From Pseudomonadota bacterium (GTDB lineage Bacteria; Pseudomonadota; Gammaproteobacteria; Pseudomonadales; Moraxellaceae), in the NCBI GenBank assembly GCA_021804485.1, contig JAJZHM010000002.1:1-50456 (forward strand): a stretch of 50,456 nucleotides of DNA, in the 5' to 3' direction. Below, piece by piece: positions 10,418 to 19,582 of the stretch. The stretch's first letter is position 1. Each line of letters starts with the position of its first letter. The position numbers were made by a program, and so were the translations under genes. The notes below the pieces were generated by a model that worked only from the letters and a program-made list of their open reading frames with translations, was not told the origin of the DNA and did no database searches.

Positions 10418-11491
10418 ATGAACCATCGCGCTGTTGAAGATATTAATGTCCTCTCCACTGAAGTTCTGATAACCCCGAATGACCTGAAGGCACAGCTGCC
10501 CATTAGTGTTGCAGCGGAGCAGACAGTCGTTCAGGGGCGTCAGGCGGTCCGCTCCATTCTGGATGGAAGCGACCCACGACTGTTCGTCGTGGTAGGTCCC
10601 TGCTCCATCCACGATGTTTCTGCCGCCATGGACTATGCCGAACGACTAAAGACTCTGGCTGAGGAACTCCAGGACAGCCTCCTGCTGATCATGCGGGTCT
10701 ATTTCGAAAAACCCCGCACCACGGTGGGATGGAAAGGGCTGATCAATGATCCCTGTATGGACGACTCGTTTCATATCGCCCAGGGTCTGAACATCGGCCG
10801 CAAATTACTGCTGGATCTAAACAGCATGGGACTACCATGCGCCACCGAAGCTCTGGACCCCATATCACCACAGTACATGCAGGATCTGATTACCTGGTCG
10901 GCAATTGGAGCACGCACCACCGAGTCGCAGACACACCGGGAAATGTCAAGTGGCCTGTCCTGCCCAGTTGGATTCAAAAACGGCACCGATGGAGGACTGA
11001 AAGTTGCCATCAATGCCCTACTCTCGGTCAGCCATCCACACAGCTTTCTAGGCATCAATCAGCAAGGACAGGTCGCCGTGGTCAAGACCCGCGGCAATCC
11101 CTACAGCCACATTGTCCTGCGCGGTGGTGATGGCAAACCCAACTACGACTCGGTCAGCGTCGCTCTCGCCGAGCGGGAACTGGAGAAGGCCAAACTTGCC
11201 CAGAACATTATGATTGACACTTCCCACGCCAACTCCAACAAGGATCCCGGCCTGCAACCCCTTGTTCTAGAGAACATTGGTCATCAGATCGCCGAAGGCA
11301 ACAGATCAATCGTTGGGGTCATGACAGAGAGCAACATCCATTTTGGCCGACAGGATATACCTGCCGATCTCAAGGAGTTGCGCTACGGGGTCTCAGTAAC
11401 CGATGGATGTCTGGACTGGGACAATACCGCCCTATCCCTGCGTAAACTGAGTGCCCAGATCAAACCTGTACTCGCCAGCCGACGCCGTTAA
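10418..11491 (+). CDS. aroG: 3-deoxy-7-phosphoheptulonate (DAHP) synthase, class I
   Basis: First step of the shikimate pathway: phosphoenolpyruvate plus erythrose 4-phosphate gives DAHP. 357 aa, the normal length for the AroF/AroG/AroH type. Conserved stretches include VVGPCSIHD, MRVYFEKPRTTVGWKG, WSAIGARTTESQTHREM, PVGFKNGTDGG and the metal/substrate motif DTSHANSNKD. Which aromatic amino acid inhibits it cannot be told here; the aroG symbol is for the family. Together with the pab genes just upstream it links entry into and one exit from the chorismate pathway. Confidence 0.93.
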   Translation: MNHRAVEDINVLSTEVLITPNDLKAQLPISVAAEQTVVQGRQAVRSILDGSDPRLFVVVGPCSIHDVSAAMDYAERLKTLAEELQDSLLLIMRVYFEKPRTTVGWKGLINDPCMDDSFHIAQGLNIGRKLLLDLNSMGLPCATEALDPISPQYMQDLITWSAIGARTTESQTHREMSSGLSCPVGFKNGTDGGLKVAINALLSVSHPHSFLGINQQGQVAVVKTRGNPYSHIVLRGGDGKPNYDSVSVALAERELEKAKLAQNIMIDTSHANSNKDPGLQPLVLENIGHQIAEGNRSIVGVMTESNIHFGRQDIPADLKELRYGVSVTDGCLDWDNTALSLRKLSAQIKPVLASRRR

Positions 11492-11498
11492 TGACCCT

Positions 11499-11531
11499 CC
11501 CACATGGGCCTTCATTCAGGGCGCATGTGGG
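11499..11531. terminator. Inverted repeat at the aroG/lysS convergent junction
   Basis: CCCACATG (11499-11506) and CATGTGGG (11524-11531) form an 8-base stem just after aroG and over the last codons of lysS. A T-tract is lacking on both strands, so an intrinsic terminator is only possible, not shown. Confidence 0.35.
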
Positions 11532-13017
11532 GGAATAGAATGACATCACGGATACTGGGTGCATTGGCAAAAAGCATGACCAAACGGTCAATACCGATAC
11601 CCTCGCCTGCCGTGGGAGGCATGCCGTACTCAAGCGCCCGGACAAAATCAGCATCATAGTGCATGGCCTCGTCATCGCCGGCTTCCTTTTCCCGAACCTG
11701 AGCCAGGAACCGTTCCGCCTGATCCTCAGGATCGTTGAGCTCAGAAAAGCCATTGGCAATTTCCCGACCACCAATAAAAAACTCAAAGCGGTCGGTAATG
11801 TTCGGATTCTGGTCATTGCGCCGCGCCAAGGGTGACACTTCTGCCGGATACTCGGTGATGAACGTTGGCTGACGTAATTCCTTCTCAACCGTTTCCTCAA
11901 AAAGCACCGTCAACAGCTTGCCAGTACCCCATACCGGACGTACCTCTTCCCCTAGAGTACGCACCTTACGTGCCAAGGCATCCCGATCATCAAGATCTGT
12001 ATCTTTAAGATCCGGGTGATGCAGTAAAACAGCCTGACGCATGCTCAGCTTGCGAAAAGGAGCTGCGAAGGAATAGATTTCCTCACCATAAGGGACATCG
12101 GTCTTGCCAAGAATTGTAATGGCCAGAGCCTGCAACATCTCCTCGGTCAGAGACATCAAATCCCTGTAATCCGCATAGGCCTGATAGAATTCAATCATGG
12201 TGAATTCGGGATTGTGACGGGTTGACAAGCCCTCGTTGCGAAAATTGCGATTGATCTCAAACACCCGTTCAAAGCCACCTACAACCAGTCGTTTAAGGTA
12301 AAGTTCAGGGGCGATCCTGAGGAATAACTGCATATCCAGAGCGTTATGATGGGTCACAAAGGGGCGAGCTGCCGCACCACCGGGTATGACATGCATCATC
12401 GGAGTTTCCACTTCCATGAACTGACGCTGGACCAGAAAAGCCCGAATACCAGCGATGACTTCAGCGCGCACCTGAAAAGTCCGTCGCGTGTCTTCACTCA
12501 TGATCAGGTCAACATAGCGTTGCCGATAGCGCATTTCCTGATCGGCAATACCATGAAACTTGTCCGGCAACGGACGCAGCGATTTGGTCAGCAGACGCAA
12601 CCCATCAACGCGCAGGGATAATTCCCCGGCATGGGTTCGAAAGATACAACCACGCGCTTCGATAATATCTCCAAGATCCCAGTGCTTGAACTCCTGATAG
12701 AGTTCCGCACCAATCTGGTCACGGGTGATATACAGCTGAATCCGGCCACCACCATCTTGCAGGGTCACGAAGCTTGCCTTACCCATAACCCGACGTAGCA
12801 TCATCCGTCCGGCCAGCGTCCAGACCTCGGTGCTATCCTTAAGTTCCTCATCTGACTTTTCAGCATATTGGGCCCGAAGTGCATCACTGCGGCCATTCAC
12901 CTGCACATCGTTGGGAAATGCTGCTCCAGACTTGCGCCACTCGCTAAGCTTTTGCCGGCGCTCCATCATCAGTCGGTGCTCATCCTGCGTGCCAGGGTTC
13001 TGAATATCATCTGCCAT
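11512..13017 (-). CDS. lysS: Lysyl-tRNA synthetase, class II
   Basis: Charges tRNA-Lys. 501 aa: N-terminal OB-fold anticodon domain (about 60-170, [28 protein letters not shown]), then the class II core with motif 2 ([19 protein letters not shown]) and motif 3 ([21 protein letters not shown]). It lies 14 bases downstream of prfB on the same strand, the prfB-lysS pairing common in Gammaproteobacteria, and is convergent with aroG. Confidence 0.97.
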   Translation of the reverse strand: MADDIQNPGTQDEHRLMMERRQKLSEWRKSGAAFPNDVQVNGRSDALRAQYAEKSDEELKDSTEVWTLAGRMMLRRVMGKASFVTLQDGGGRIQLYITRDQIGAELYQEFKHWDLGDIIEARGCIFRTHAGELSLRVDGLRLLTKSLRPLPDKFHGIADQEMRYRQRYVDLIMSEDTRRTFQVRAEVIAGIRAFLVQRQFMEVETPMMHVIPGGAAARPFVTHHNALDMQLFLRIAPELYLKRLVVGGFERVFEINRNFRNEGLSTRHNPEFTMIEFYQAYADYRDLMSLTEEMLQALAITILGKTDVPYGEEIYSFAAPFRKLSMRQAVLLHHPDLKDTDLDDRDALARKVRTLGEEVRPVWGTGKLLTVLFEETVEKELRQPTFITEYPAEVSPLARRNDQNPNITDRFEFFIGGREIANGFSELNDPEDQAERFLAQVREKEAGDDEAMHYDADFVRALEYGMPPTAGEGIGIDRLVMLFANAPSIRDVILFPHMRPE

Positions 13018-13031
13018 TATATTTTCCTGTC

Positions 13032-14127
13032 TTAGAGTCCACTTTTGAGCGATGCCTGAATAAACTCATCCAAGTCTCCATCCAGCACTGCAACAGGATT
13101 TGAGTTCTCAATCTGGGTACGCAAATCCTTGACCCTGGACTGATCAAGCACGTAGGAACGAATTTGACTACCCCAGCCAATATCGGACTTGGTTTCTTCA
13201 AGTGCCTGCTGGGCAGCATGGCGTTTCTGCATCTCAAGTTCGTACAGTTTCGCTTTCAGCTGTTTCATTGCCGTATCCCGGTTCTTGTGCTGTGAGCGGT
13301 CATTCTGGCACTGAACAACGGTATTGGTCGGCAAATGGGTGATACGCACCGCCGACTCCGTCCGGTTCACGTGCTGACCACCGGCCCCACTGGCCCGATA
13401 CACATCAATACGCAGATCCGCAGGATTAATGTCAATCTTGATGTCGTCGCTGATTTCCGGCGACACAAACACGGCCGCAAAGGATGTGTGACGGCGGTTC
13501 CCTGAGTCAAAAGGCGACTTGCGTACCAGACGATGGACGCCAATTTCCGTTCGCAACCAGCCAAATGCATATTCACCTTCAAGACGAACGGTGGCCGACT
13601 TAATGCCCGCCACTTCACCATCGGTAACTTCCAGTAGTTCGGTCTTGAAGCCATGCCGCTCACCCCAGCGCAGATACATGCGCAACAGCATCTCGGCCCA
13701 GTCCTGGGCTTCCGTTCCACCTGAGCCAGCCTGAACATCCAAAAAAGCGCTACAAGCATCCGCCTCACCGGAGAACATACGCCTGAACTCGAGATCAGCA
13801 ACCTGATGTTCCGTCTGGTCCAGTTCATGCTGCACATCGCTCAGGGTGGACTCATCGTCTTCACTGACCGCCAGATCCAGCCACTCTGAGGCATCATGCA
13901 ACCGTGCATCGACCCGTTCCAAGGTATGAACCACAATTTCAAGCGAGCCACGTTCCTTACCTAAAGCCTGCGCCCGTTCAGGATCATCCCAGATGGAGGC
14001 GGACTCCAGTTCACGGACAACTTCTTCGAGACGTTCGATCTTCAGATCAACGTCAAAGATACCTCCGCAGTGCATGCGCACGGTCACGCAGATCCTTGAT
14101 CCGGTTCAGATAGGGATTGATTTCCAT
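13032..14127 (-). CDS. prfB: Peptide chain release factor 2, with programmed +1 frameshift
   Basis: Recognises UAA and UGA stop codons and triggers peptide release. Translation starts at the ATG at 14127 ([13 protein letters not shown]), reaches an in-frame TGA after 24 codons, shifts +1 at CTTTGAC (14052-14058) and continues to 13032, giving about 364 aa, the usual RF2 size. The Shine-Dalgarno-like GGAGGT (14061-14066) stands two bases before the CTT, as in E. coli. The SPF tripeptide that reads the stop codon ([12 protein letters not shown]) and the catalytic GGQ (GAGGQHVN) are both present. Annotation of only the downstream frame would miss the first 24 residues. Confidence 0.96.
14052..14066 (-). 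promoter_or_regulatory. RF2 programmed frameshift signal
   Basis: Shift codon CTT, stop TGA and following C at 14052-14058, with the stimulatory GGAGGT at 14061-14066. When RF2 is scarce the ribosome pauses at TGA and slips forward one base, so RF2 controls its own synthesis, as established for E. coli prfB. Confidence 0.95.
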
Positions 14128-14236
14128 GGTGCACCTCAGCCTAAAACCCGCTATTGTATAATAAAAAACGATTAAGACCAAACTTGTCCTGAATCAGCAT
14201 ACAATGATTGACATCAAGTGCAAGGAACTTCATTCC

Positions 14237-14839
14237 ATGTTCAGATCTCTGTTGCTCCTAACCGCAGGAATCCTTCTGGCAGGGTGTGCTGCTTTTCCCC
14301 AGCACAAGGTTGCCGCCGTCCCCCTCCCCATTATCCTAACTCCGCATACCGGATCGCTTTATGTCGATCTGCGTACCTATGAGGGAACTCCGGGTCCTGC
14401 CGCCGTACCGGAAGGAACCATGTACGCCACCATGCAGGGTGTTACCCTGGCTGCCATGCATGAAAGCAACCTCTTTCAGGATGTACGCTTTGCCGATGCC
14501 ATGCGAGGCCATACCACTTTCGCTGTCCGCCTGTCCATCTACCACGAGCCTTCGAACGTATGGCCCTATGTGACGGTCATTCTGAATTATTTTTCGGCGA
14601 CTCTGATACCGGTTTATGCCGACGATCAGTACCAGATGACTCTGGAACTTCTGGACAATCAAAACCATTCGGTCATGAAACTGAGCAATAGCGATGCCGT
14701 TCACCGCTATGGTGGCCTATTGTTCCTGCCAGCAGCCATGTCGGGAAAAACCGTATCACGTGCCTTGAATGGCACACTCGACAACCAGATCGAGAGCCTG
14801 CTGCTCAATGCTGAACAGCAGAACTGGTTTAGGGAATGA
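14237..14839 (+). CDS. Putative outer-envelope lipoprotein of unknown function
   Basis: 200 aa from the ATG at 14237 (AAGGAA upstream at nine bases; an ATG 33 bases earlier has no ribosome site). The N-terminus MFRSLLLLTAGILLAGCAAF is a lipoprotein signal with lipobox LAGC, cysteine at residue 16. Ala-Phe after the cysteine gives no inner-membrane retention signal, so the outer membrane is likely. The mature part shows alternating hydrophobic strands (TTFAVRLSIYHEP, YQMTLELLDNQNH) and a hydrophobic stretch WPYVTVILNYFSATLIPVY. I do not recognise a family. Divergent from prfB by 109 bases. Confidence 0.78.
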   Translation: MFRSLLLLTAGILLAGCAAFPQHKVAAVPLPIILTPHTGSLYVDLRTYEGTPGPAAVPEGTMYATMQGVTLAAMHESNLFQDVRFADAMRGHTTFAVRLSIYHEPSNVWPYVTVILNYFSATLIPVYADDQYQMTLELLDNQNHSVMKLSNSDAVHRYGGLLFLPAAMSGKTVSRALNGTLDNQIESLLLNAEQQNWFRE

Positions 14840-14847
14840 ATCGGAAG

Positions 14848-14868
14848 AAAAGCGGACAAACCGGTTTT
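14848..14868. terminator. Candidate bidirectional terminator
   Basis: AAAAGCGG (14848-14855) and CCGGTTTT (14861-14868) pair with one mismatch around a five-base loop, between the convergent ends of the lipoprotein gene and the CBS gene. The A and T runs give each direction a short U tail. Confidence 0.45.
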
Positions 14869-14875
14869 CCAGCGT

Positions 14876-15313
14876 TCAGGATCCGCGAATATAACGCTCT
14901 AACTGTTCAATGGTTGATTGCTGGTCGGAGATGATGTCCTTAACCAGATCCCCAATCGAAATCAGACCGTTCAATACGCCAGCATCCACTACCGGAAGAT
15001 GACGCAGACGTTTTTCGGTCATCAGTTCCATACACTGCTCATTGGTATGCTGACTGGTCACCGTAATGACGTTATGGGTCATAATGGACTGAACATCGAG
15101 TTGGTATGCTGACTTTTCCAGTTGGACAACCTTACGGGCATAATCACGTTCACTCAAGATACCAACCACACTTCCATCGTCGATGACCAGAACCGCACCA
15201 ATCGCCTTTTCCGCCATAAGATTCATCGCTTCCAGGGCCGTAGCTCGGGGATGAACCGAATATACCTCAGAGCCCGCTCCCTTACTGCGCAAAATATCCG
15301 CTACTGTTTTCAT
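14876..15313 (-). CDS. Two-CBS-domain protein
   Basis: 145 aa consisting of a pair of CBS domains (about residues 8-60 with AIGAVLVIDDGSVVGILSERD, and 72-125 with KRLRHLPVVDAGVLNGLIS), the Bateman module that binds adenine nucleotides. No other domain is attached, so it probably acts by binding a partner protein. Start ATG at 15313, four bases after AAGGAGG; the GTG at 15316 is too close to that site. Last gene of the tatT-dctP-dctQ-dctM-pncC run, 14 bases after pncC. Its partner is unknown. Confidence 0.88.
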   Translation of the reverse strand: MKTVADILRSKGAGSEVYSVHPRATALEAMNLMAEKAIGAVLVIDDGSVVGILSERDYARKVVQLEKSAYQLDVQSIMTHNVITVTSQHTNEQCMELMTEKRLRHLPVVDAGVLNGLISIGDLVKDIISDQQSTIEQLERYIRGS

Positions 15314-15327
15314 CACTCCTCCTTGGA

Positions 15328-15831
15328 TCAGACTGACAGTTCCATACGCAGGGACTGCAGCAACAACTCTACAACAGTTTCCACAGCCTGCAAACGAATA
15401 TCCTGCCGATTACCGGTAAACTGACCCAACAGAATATTTGCTGGCTGATTTCGCCTCTGTACCCCCATCCAGACCGTTCCTACCGGTTTTTCAGCACTAC
15501 CCCCGGATGGGCCTGCAATACCGCTCACAGCCAGAGCATAATCCACACGTGAACGCTGCAATGCCCCCTGCAACAACGCTGCAACAACGGGTTGACTGAC
15601 TGCGCCCACCTGATCGATCAGATGGGCATCCACACCGAGCAACTCCTGTTTGGCAAGGTTACTGTACACAACCCAGCCGCGTTCGAACCAATGGGAACTT
15701 CCCGGCAAGGCGGTCATCGCTGCGCTGACCCAGCCCCCAGTACAGGATTCGACCGTACAGACCGTGGCTGCATGCATGATCAGAAGTTCTGCCAGATCTT
15801 GCAAAGCCCGATCCAGTCGTTCCGTCATCAT
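15328..15831 (-). CDS. pncC: CinA C-terminal family protein (nicotinamide-nucleotide amidohydrolase)
   Basis: Deamidates nicotinamide mononucleotide to nicotinate mononucleotide in NAD recycling, as shown for E. coli PncC. 167 aa, the stand-alone CinA-C size. Characteristic are VESCTGGWVSAAMTALPGSS, the SNLAKQELLGV helix and AVSGIAGPSGGSAEKPVGTVW. The start ATG overlaps the dctM stop (ATGA), so it is translated coupled to a TRAP transporter subunit, an unusual place; in many relatives this gene sits next to recA. Confidence 0.92.
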   Translation of the reverse strand: MMTERLDRALQDLAELLIMHAATVCTVESCTGGWVSAAMTALPGSSHWFERGWVVYSNLAKQELLGVDAHLIDQVGAVSQPVVAALLQGALQRSRVDYALAVSGIAGPSGGSAEKPVGTVWMGVQRRNQPANILLGQFTGNRQDIRLQAVETVVELLLQSLRMELSV

Positions 15832-17111
15832 GATGGCAGAAAACCCAGACTGAGAAACGGTACATAAGTTACGATGAGTGCCGCCAGCAGGAGAACCAGC
15901 ATAAAGGGCCAGGTTGCCTGCACCAGTTCAATCACCGGCCTCTTGAACCGATAGCTGGCAATATAAAGATCCATGCCGATCGGAGGCATCAGATAACCAA
16001 TTTGCATATTGGCGACAAAGATAATACCCAGATGAACCGGATTGACCCCGTAGCCGGTTGCCATCGGCAACAGCAAGGGCACCATGATGACCAAAGCAGA
16101 AAAAATATCCAAAATTGCACCGAGAAGCAGAAGCAGGGCATTAAGCAGCAGCAGAAACATCAGCCGGCTATGGACGTGCGCTCGGACCAGACTGAATAAC
16201 TGACCGGGAATATCCTGATCAATCATCCAGTTGGTGAGCGCCATGGCACAGGCCAGAACAATCAGCAAACCACCAATCATGGCACCCGCCTCCCGGGCAA
16301 GGCGAGGCAAACGTGTCAGGGAGATATCCCGATAAATCAGGACTTCGACAATAAGCGCATAGAGGGCTGTTGCTGCAGCTGCCTCACTGACCGCAAAAAT
16401 TCCACTGTATATTCCACCCAGTACCACCAGAGGTAAAGGCAGTTCCCAGCGCGCCTCCCAAAGCGCAGCCCTCAGTTCCTGCCAGGAAAAAGGTTGCAGG
16501 GTACAGGAATGGCGCTTGACCACCAGCCAGGCAAAAATCGACAGCAACAACAGAATCAGAACCGACGGCATCAGTCCTGCCAAAAACATATGCTCGATGG
16601 AAACCCTGCCCCCTTGAGGCATCTGCTGAACCACGATGCTGTAAAGAATCAGCGGCAGGGAAGGTGGCAGCAGCAGACCGAGACATCCCGAGGTCGTCAC
16701 CAACCCCAGAGAGAACCATTCCGGATAACCCGATTGTTTCAGTGCTGGATAGAGCAAAGCCCCCAACGCCACAATAGTCACACCGGATGCACCCGTGAAA
16801 GCAGTAAAGGCCGCACAGGCGGCAAAAGCCACGACCGCAAGCCCGGCCGGCATCCACCCCAGTAGAGCACGCGTGACCCGCACCAGACGGGCTGAACTCT
16901 GGCCTTCACTGAGAAGATAACCCGCCAGGGTGAACATGGGCAAAGCAAGCAGCACAGGTGTCTGAGTAATACGGTAGATTTCTGTTCCAATAACCGCCAA
17001 CGGCACCTGATTGCTGAAAAATCCGATCAGGGCTGCAGAGGCCAGCAAAGCAAACAGCGGAACCCCTAGCAAGGCCAGCAGGACAAAACTAAAGACAACA
17101 ACCATGGTCAT
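15828..17111 (-). CDS. dctM: TRAP transporter large permease subunit
   Basis: Sodium-dependent membrane channel of a tripartite ATP-independent periplasmic transporter. 427 aa with about a dozen hydrophobic segments and the family signatures ALPMFTLAGYLLSEG, TGASGVTIVALGALLYPAL and NMQIGYLMPPIGMDLYIAS. Overlaps the dctQ end by four bases and the pncC start by four. Substrate unknown; the T component upstream puts it in the TatT-associated TRAP class. Confidence 0.94.
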   Translation of the reverse strand: MTMVVVFSFVLLALLGVPLFALLASAALIGFFSNQVPLAVIGTEIYRITQTPVLLALPMFTLAGYLLSEGQSSARLVRVTRALLGWMPAGLAVVAFAACAAFTAFTGASGVTIVALGALLYPALKQSGYPEWFSLGLVTTSGCLGLLLPPSLPLILYSIVVQQMPQGGRVSIEHMFLAGLMPSVLILLLLSIFAWLVVKRHSCTLQPFSWQELRAALWEARWELPLPLVVLGGIYSGIFAVSEAAAATALYALIVEVLIYRDISLTRLPRLAREAGAMIGGLLIVLACAMALTNWMIDQDIPGQLFSLVRAHVHSRLMFLLLLNALLLLLGAILDIFSALVIMVPLLLPMATGYGVNPVHLGIIFVANMQIGYLMPPIGMDLYIASYRFKRPVIELVQATWPFMLVLLLAALIVTYVPFLSLGFLPS

Positions 17112-17587
17112 GTCTGCTCTTCCCGGGGGACATACCAGAGAACATGACGGAGGTAGTGCAGTGCAATCAGCCCAAAACCGACAGGAAGCACACCCTCAGC
17201 CCACCAGACCGGTACATTTGCAAAGGCGAACGAGCCACCCCCCCGCTCCTCCTGCACAAATTGCCCACAATAAAAAGCCAGGGAAGCAGCAATGACTGCT
17301 GTTAACAGCGAGGTTCCACGCTCAACCCATTGCCCCTGCCGAACCGGTAGGAACCGTCGTATCAGATCGAGGCCAAGATGATGCCGGTCCCGGGCAGCAA
17401 CCACCGCTCCGAGCATGGCAAGCCACAACACTTCGACCCGAAGAAAATCATCAGCCCAGTACAAACCACCCCAGTGCCCCAGCCTCAAAATAATCTGAGC
17501 AACGGCCAGCACGACCATAATCAGAAAAAACAGAAGCAGAAGGACGTTTTCCAGATAACGGAGCCTCCTGCCAAGCAGCTGCATCAT
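17108..17587 (-). CDS. dctQ: TRAP transporter small permease subunit
   Basis: Four-helix membrane subunit that pairs with DctM. 159 aa with hydrophobic helices at about residues 15-36, 45-65, 90-110 and 130-150, and the family-like stretch WADDFLRVEVLWLAMLGAVVAARDRHH. The start is the ATG at 17587, overlapping the dctP stop (ATGA) with GGAGG just upstream; a longer frame reading back into dctP is spurious. Confidence 0.9.
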   Translation of the reverse strand: MMQLLGRRLRYLENVLLLLFFLIMVVLAVAQIILRLGHWGGLYWADDFLRVEVLWLAMLGAVVAARDRHHLGLDLIRRFLPVRQGQWVERGTSLLTAVIAASLAFYCGQFVQEERGGGSFAFANVPVWWAEGVLPVGFGLIALHYLRHVLWYVPREEQT

Positions 17588-18576
17588 CAGTTGCCTCCAG
17601 CCAGAACATTCTGAACCCGTCCAACTGCTGCTGCAGACACAAATCCCTGCTGCACCAGACCACGGGTCACAGACTGGCTGAGTTGATTCCACTGCTGCAG
17701 ATCTGCCGCAGAAGGACGGGCCAGTATAATCCCCTGATGCAGCAGTGCCTGATAAGCAAACTGATCATCCTGTCGATTACTGCGGTCAAGCGCCTGAAAG
17801 GTTGCAGTCATGATACGCCGAACAATCTGCTGATCTGCTGGGGCGATCCGTTCAAAATCTTTTCTGGAGATGGTCAACATGCCGCAGAGATAGCTAATGG
17901 GTACATCGGTAAGACTGTGCAGGGCCGATTGCCATTGCAGCGCAAGTACAGCAATCGAAGAACCGGCCACAACATCAATAATCCCGGTCTGCAGACCAGG
18001 CAAAACATCGCCCAGTGACAGAGGGACCGGGCTGACACCCAACATACGAAAAGCCGTTGATGAGAAGCGGTCACCTTCGGGAATCCAGACCTTGTGCGTA
18101 CGCAATTGCGCCTGGGTAGTCACGGAATCTTTGTGGCTAAACAAATAGACAAACCCACCTTCCGCAAAACCAAAATTGACCCACCCCGCATCCTCAAGTT
18201 CACGGGAAAGCACCGGGTCCATAATTCGACGGACACGGTCTACATCCGTGTCATTCCTGAAAAGCATGGGCAAGGAATAAAGATCAGCATCGTGAACAAC
18301 CGAATCCAAGCTGCTCAGGGTCAGTGCGCCCCCCTGCAACTCACCTATGCGGATCTTGCTAAGCACCGTCCGGTCACTGCCCATGGTCCCACCGGTATAG
18401 AATTTGAGAATGACCCGCCCCGACGTCTGCTGGGCAATACTCGCAGCCGCCTTTCTCAGACTAACCATCCAAGCGGACCCATCAGGCGACTGGGTTGCAA
18501 GACGCAAGGTCAGGGCATTGACCCCACTGGCAGCAACCAGTAGGCACAGCATGAATATCCAGCGAACAAGACGCAT
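17587..18576 (-). CDS. dctP: TRAP transporter substrate-binding protein, DctP family
   Basis: Periplasmic solute receptor. 329 aa from the ATG at 18576 (GGAGG six bases upstream). Signal peptide of about 22 residues ending at VNALTL. The mature protein begins LTLRLATQSPDGSAW and shows the DctP pattern KFYTGGTMGSDRTVLSKIRIGELQ written across two motifs, then GDVLPGLQTGIIDVVAG. The arginine that often holds a carboxylate in the middle of DctP proteins is not evident at its usual place, so the ligand may differ from C4-dicarboxylates. Second gene of the operon, directly after tatT. Confidence 0.9.
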   Translation of the reverse strand: MRLVRWIFMLCLLVAASGVNALTLRLATQSPDGSAWMVSLRKAAASIAQQTSGRVILKFYTGGTMGSDRTVLSKIRIGELQGGALTLSSLDSVVHDADLYSLPMLFRNDTDVDRVRRIMDPVLSRELEDAGWVNFGFAEGGFVYLFSHKDSVTTQAQLRTHKVWIPEGDRFSSTAFRMLGVSPVPLSLGDVLPGLQTGIIDVVAGSSIAVLALQWQSALHSLTDVPISYLCGMLTISRKDFERIAPADQQIVRRIMTATFQALDRSNRQDDQFAYQALLHQGIILARPSAADLQQWNQLSQSVTRGLVQQGFVSAAAVGRVQNVLAGGN

Positions 18577-18612
18577 CAACTTCCTCCAAAACAGCAAACC
18601 CTTGAACGTTAA

Positions 18613-19473
18613 TTAAAAATAATCATCAGCAGACTTCAGCAGCTTGCGGGCTTCATCTTGGGCCAGACAGTTTTCCAGCGTCCAGCCGGAAGCGTGCGGA
18701 TCCGCTGCAACCACAGCGTTCAGCAAACGATCATGCATGGGTCGATCGTAGTTGGTGCGGGCAACCTGCCGAGCCATAATGACTTTCGCCATCAGATCGT
18801 GGCCATCCGAGCGCCGTACCGCTTCATCCAGTTCGGCAATTCCCTGTTTTTGCCGCCCACCCAAGGCTGGAGGCAACAAGGTATCAATGGCCCCGAGATA
18901 GAGAAACGGAGCGCCTTGCTGCGCATCAGGTTCGATCTCAACCACCCGCTGCATCAGCAGACGCACTCTGGGCAGATCAGCAACCGCATTCCAGTCCGCT
19001 GCCCGAAGCTGAATCCATCCTGCCCAAACCGTACCAACCGTCATCAGCAGTGGCACATCACCCTTATCCATATGCTGCATGGACGAACTCAATTGATCCA
19101 CCGATTTCTGTTGCGGTGTACATAAGGAAGGATGACGCAGACAAAGGGCACTGAAAGCCAGGTGCAAGGCTTTTGCGCTCATGGCTTTTGCCCGAATCGG
19201 ATCATCCACGAAAGAACTGGCATAGGCGCTGTTCAGCTGAGCGTCCGCGAGCAGCAACTCAGGACGATCAGCATGATGGATCAGCAAGGCATCCATCATC
19301 ATCAGATAGGAAGGTGCTGCTTCGCGAACCAGTTGAGGATCATCTTCATTGAGTACTGCCGTGGCAAAATCACGCGCCATCCCCTTGCTTGCCTGGGAAA
19401 GCAATGAACTGCAAGCACCAAGAAAAAGCACAGTGGCAAAACACAAGATACGTCCAAAACTTCGACCCAACAC
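18613..19473 (-). CDS. TatT-family TRAP-associated TPR-like lipoprotein
   Basis: 286 aa, GTG start at 19473 with GAGGT seven bases upstream. N-terminal lipoprotein signal (ILCFATVLFLGAC, lipobox LGAC). The mature part is helical with repeats (SYLMMMDALLIHHADRPELL, AKALHLAFSALC, YLGAIDTLLPPALGG), matching the TatT component described for Treponema Tp0956, whose TPR-like trimer is thought to work with a DctP-like protein. Adjacent dctP, dctQ and dctM make this assignment strong. It heads the operon. Confidence 0.86.
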   Translation of the reverse strand: MLGRSFGRILCFATVLFLGACSSLLSQASKGMARDFATAVLNEDDPQLVREAAPSYLMMMDALLIHHADRPELLLADAQLNSAYASSFVDDPIRAKAMSAKALHLAFSALCLRHPSLCTPQQKSVDQLSSSMQHMDKGDVPLLMTVGTVWAGWIQLRAADWNAVADLPRVRLLMQRVVEIEPDAQQGAPFLYLGAIDTLLPPALGGRQKQGIAELDEAVRRSDGHDLMAKVIMARQVARTNYDRPMHDRLLNAVVAADPHASGWTLENCLAQDEARKLLKSADDYF

Positions 19474-19582
19474 GGCATTACCTCAACACAGGGTTCTTAA
19501 ATGCCTAGATTTCCAAGTTGAGTGTAACAAATTATGGCGCACATGTTGAGAAAAGTATTCTGAAGATCTGCTTCACAGGAAC

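Noticed and set aside
13032-14087. prfB as a broken or frameshifted pseudogene
   Set aside because: The in-frame stop is the known programmed slip site with the correct stimulatory sequence.
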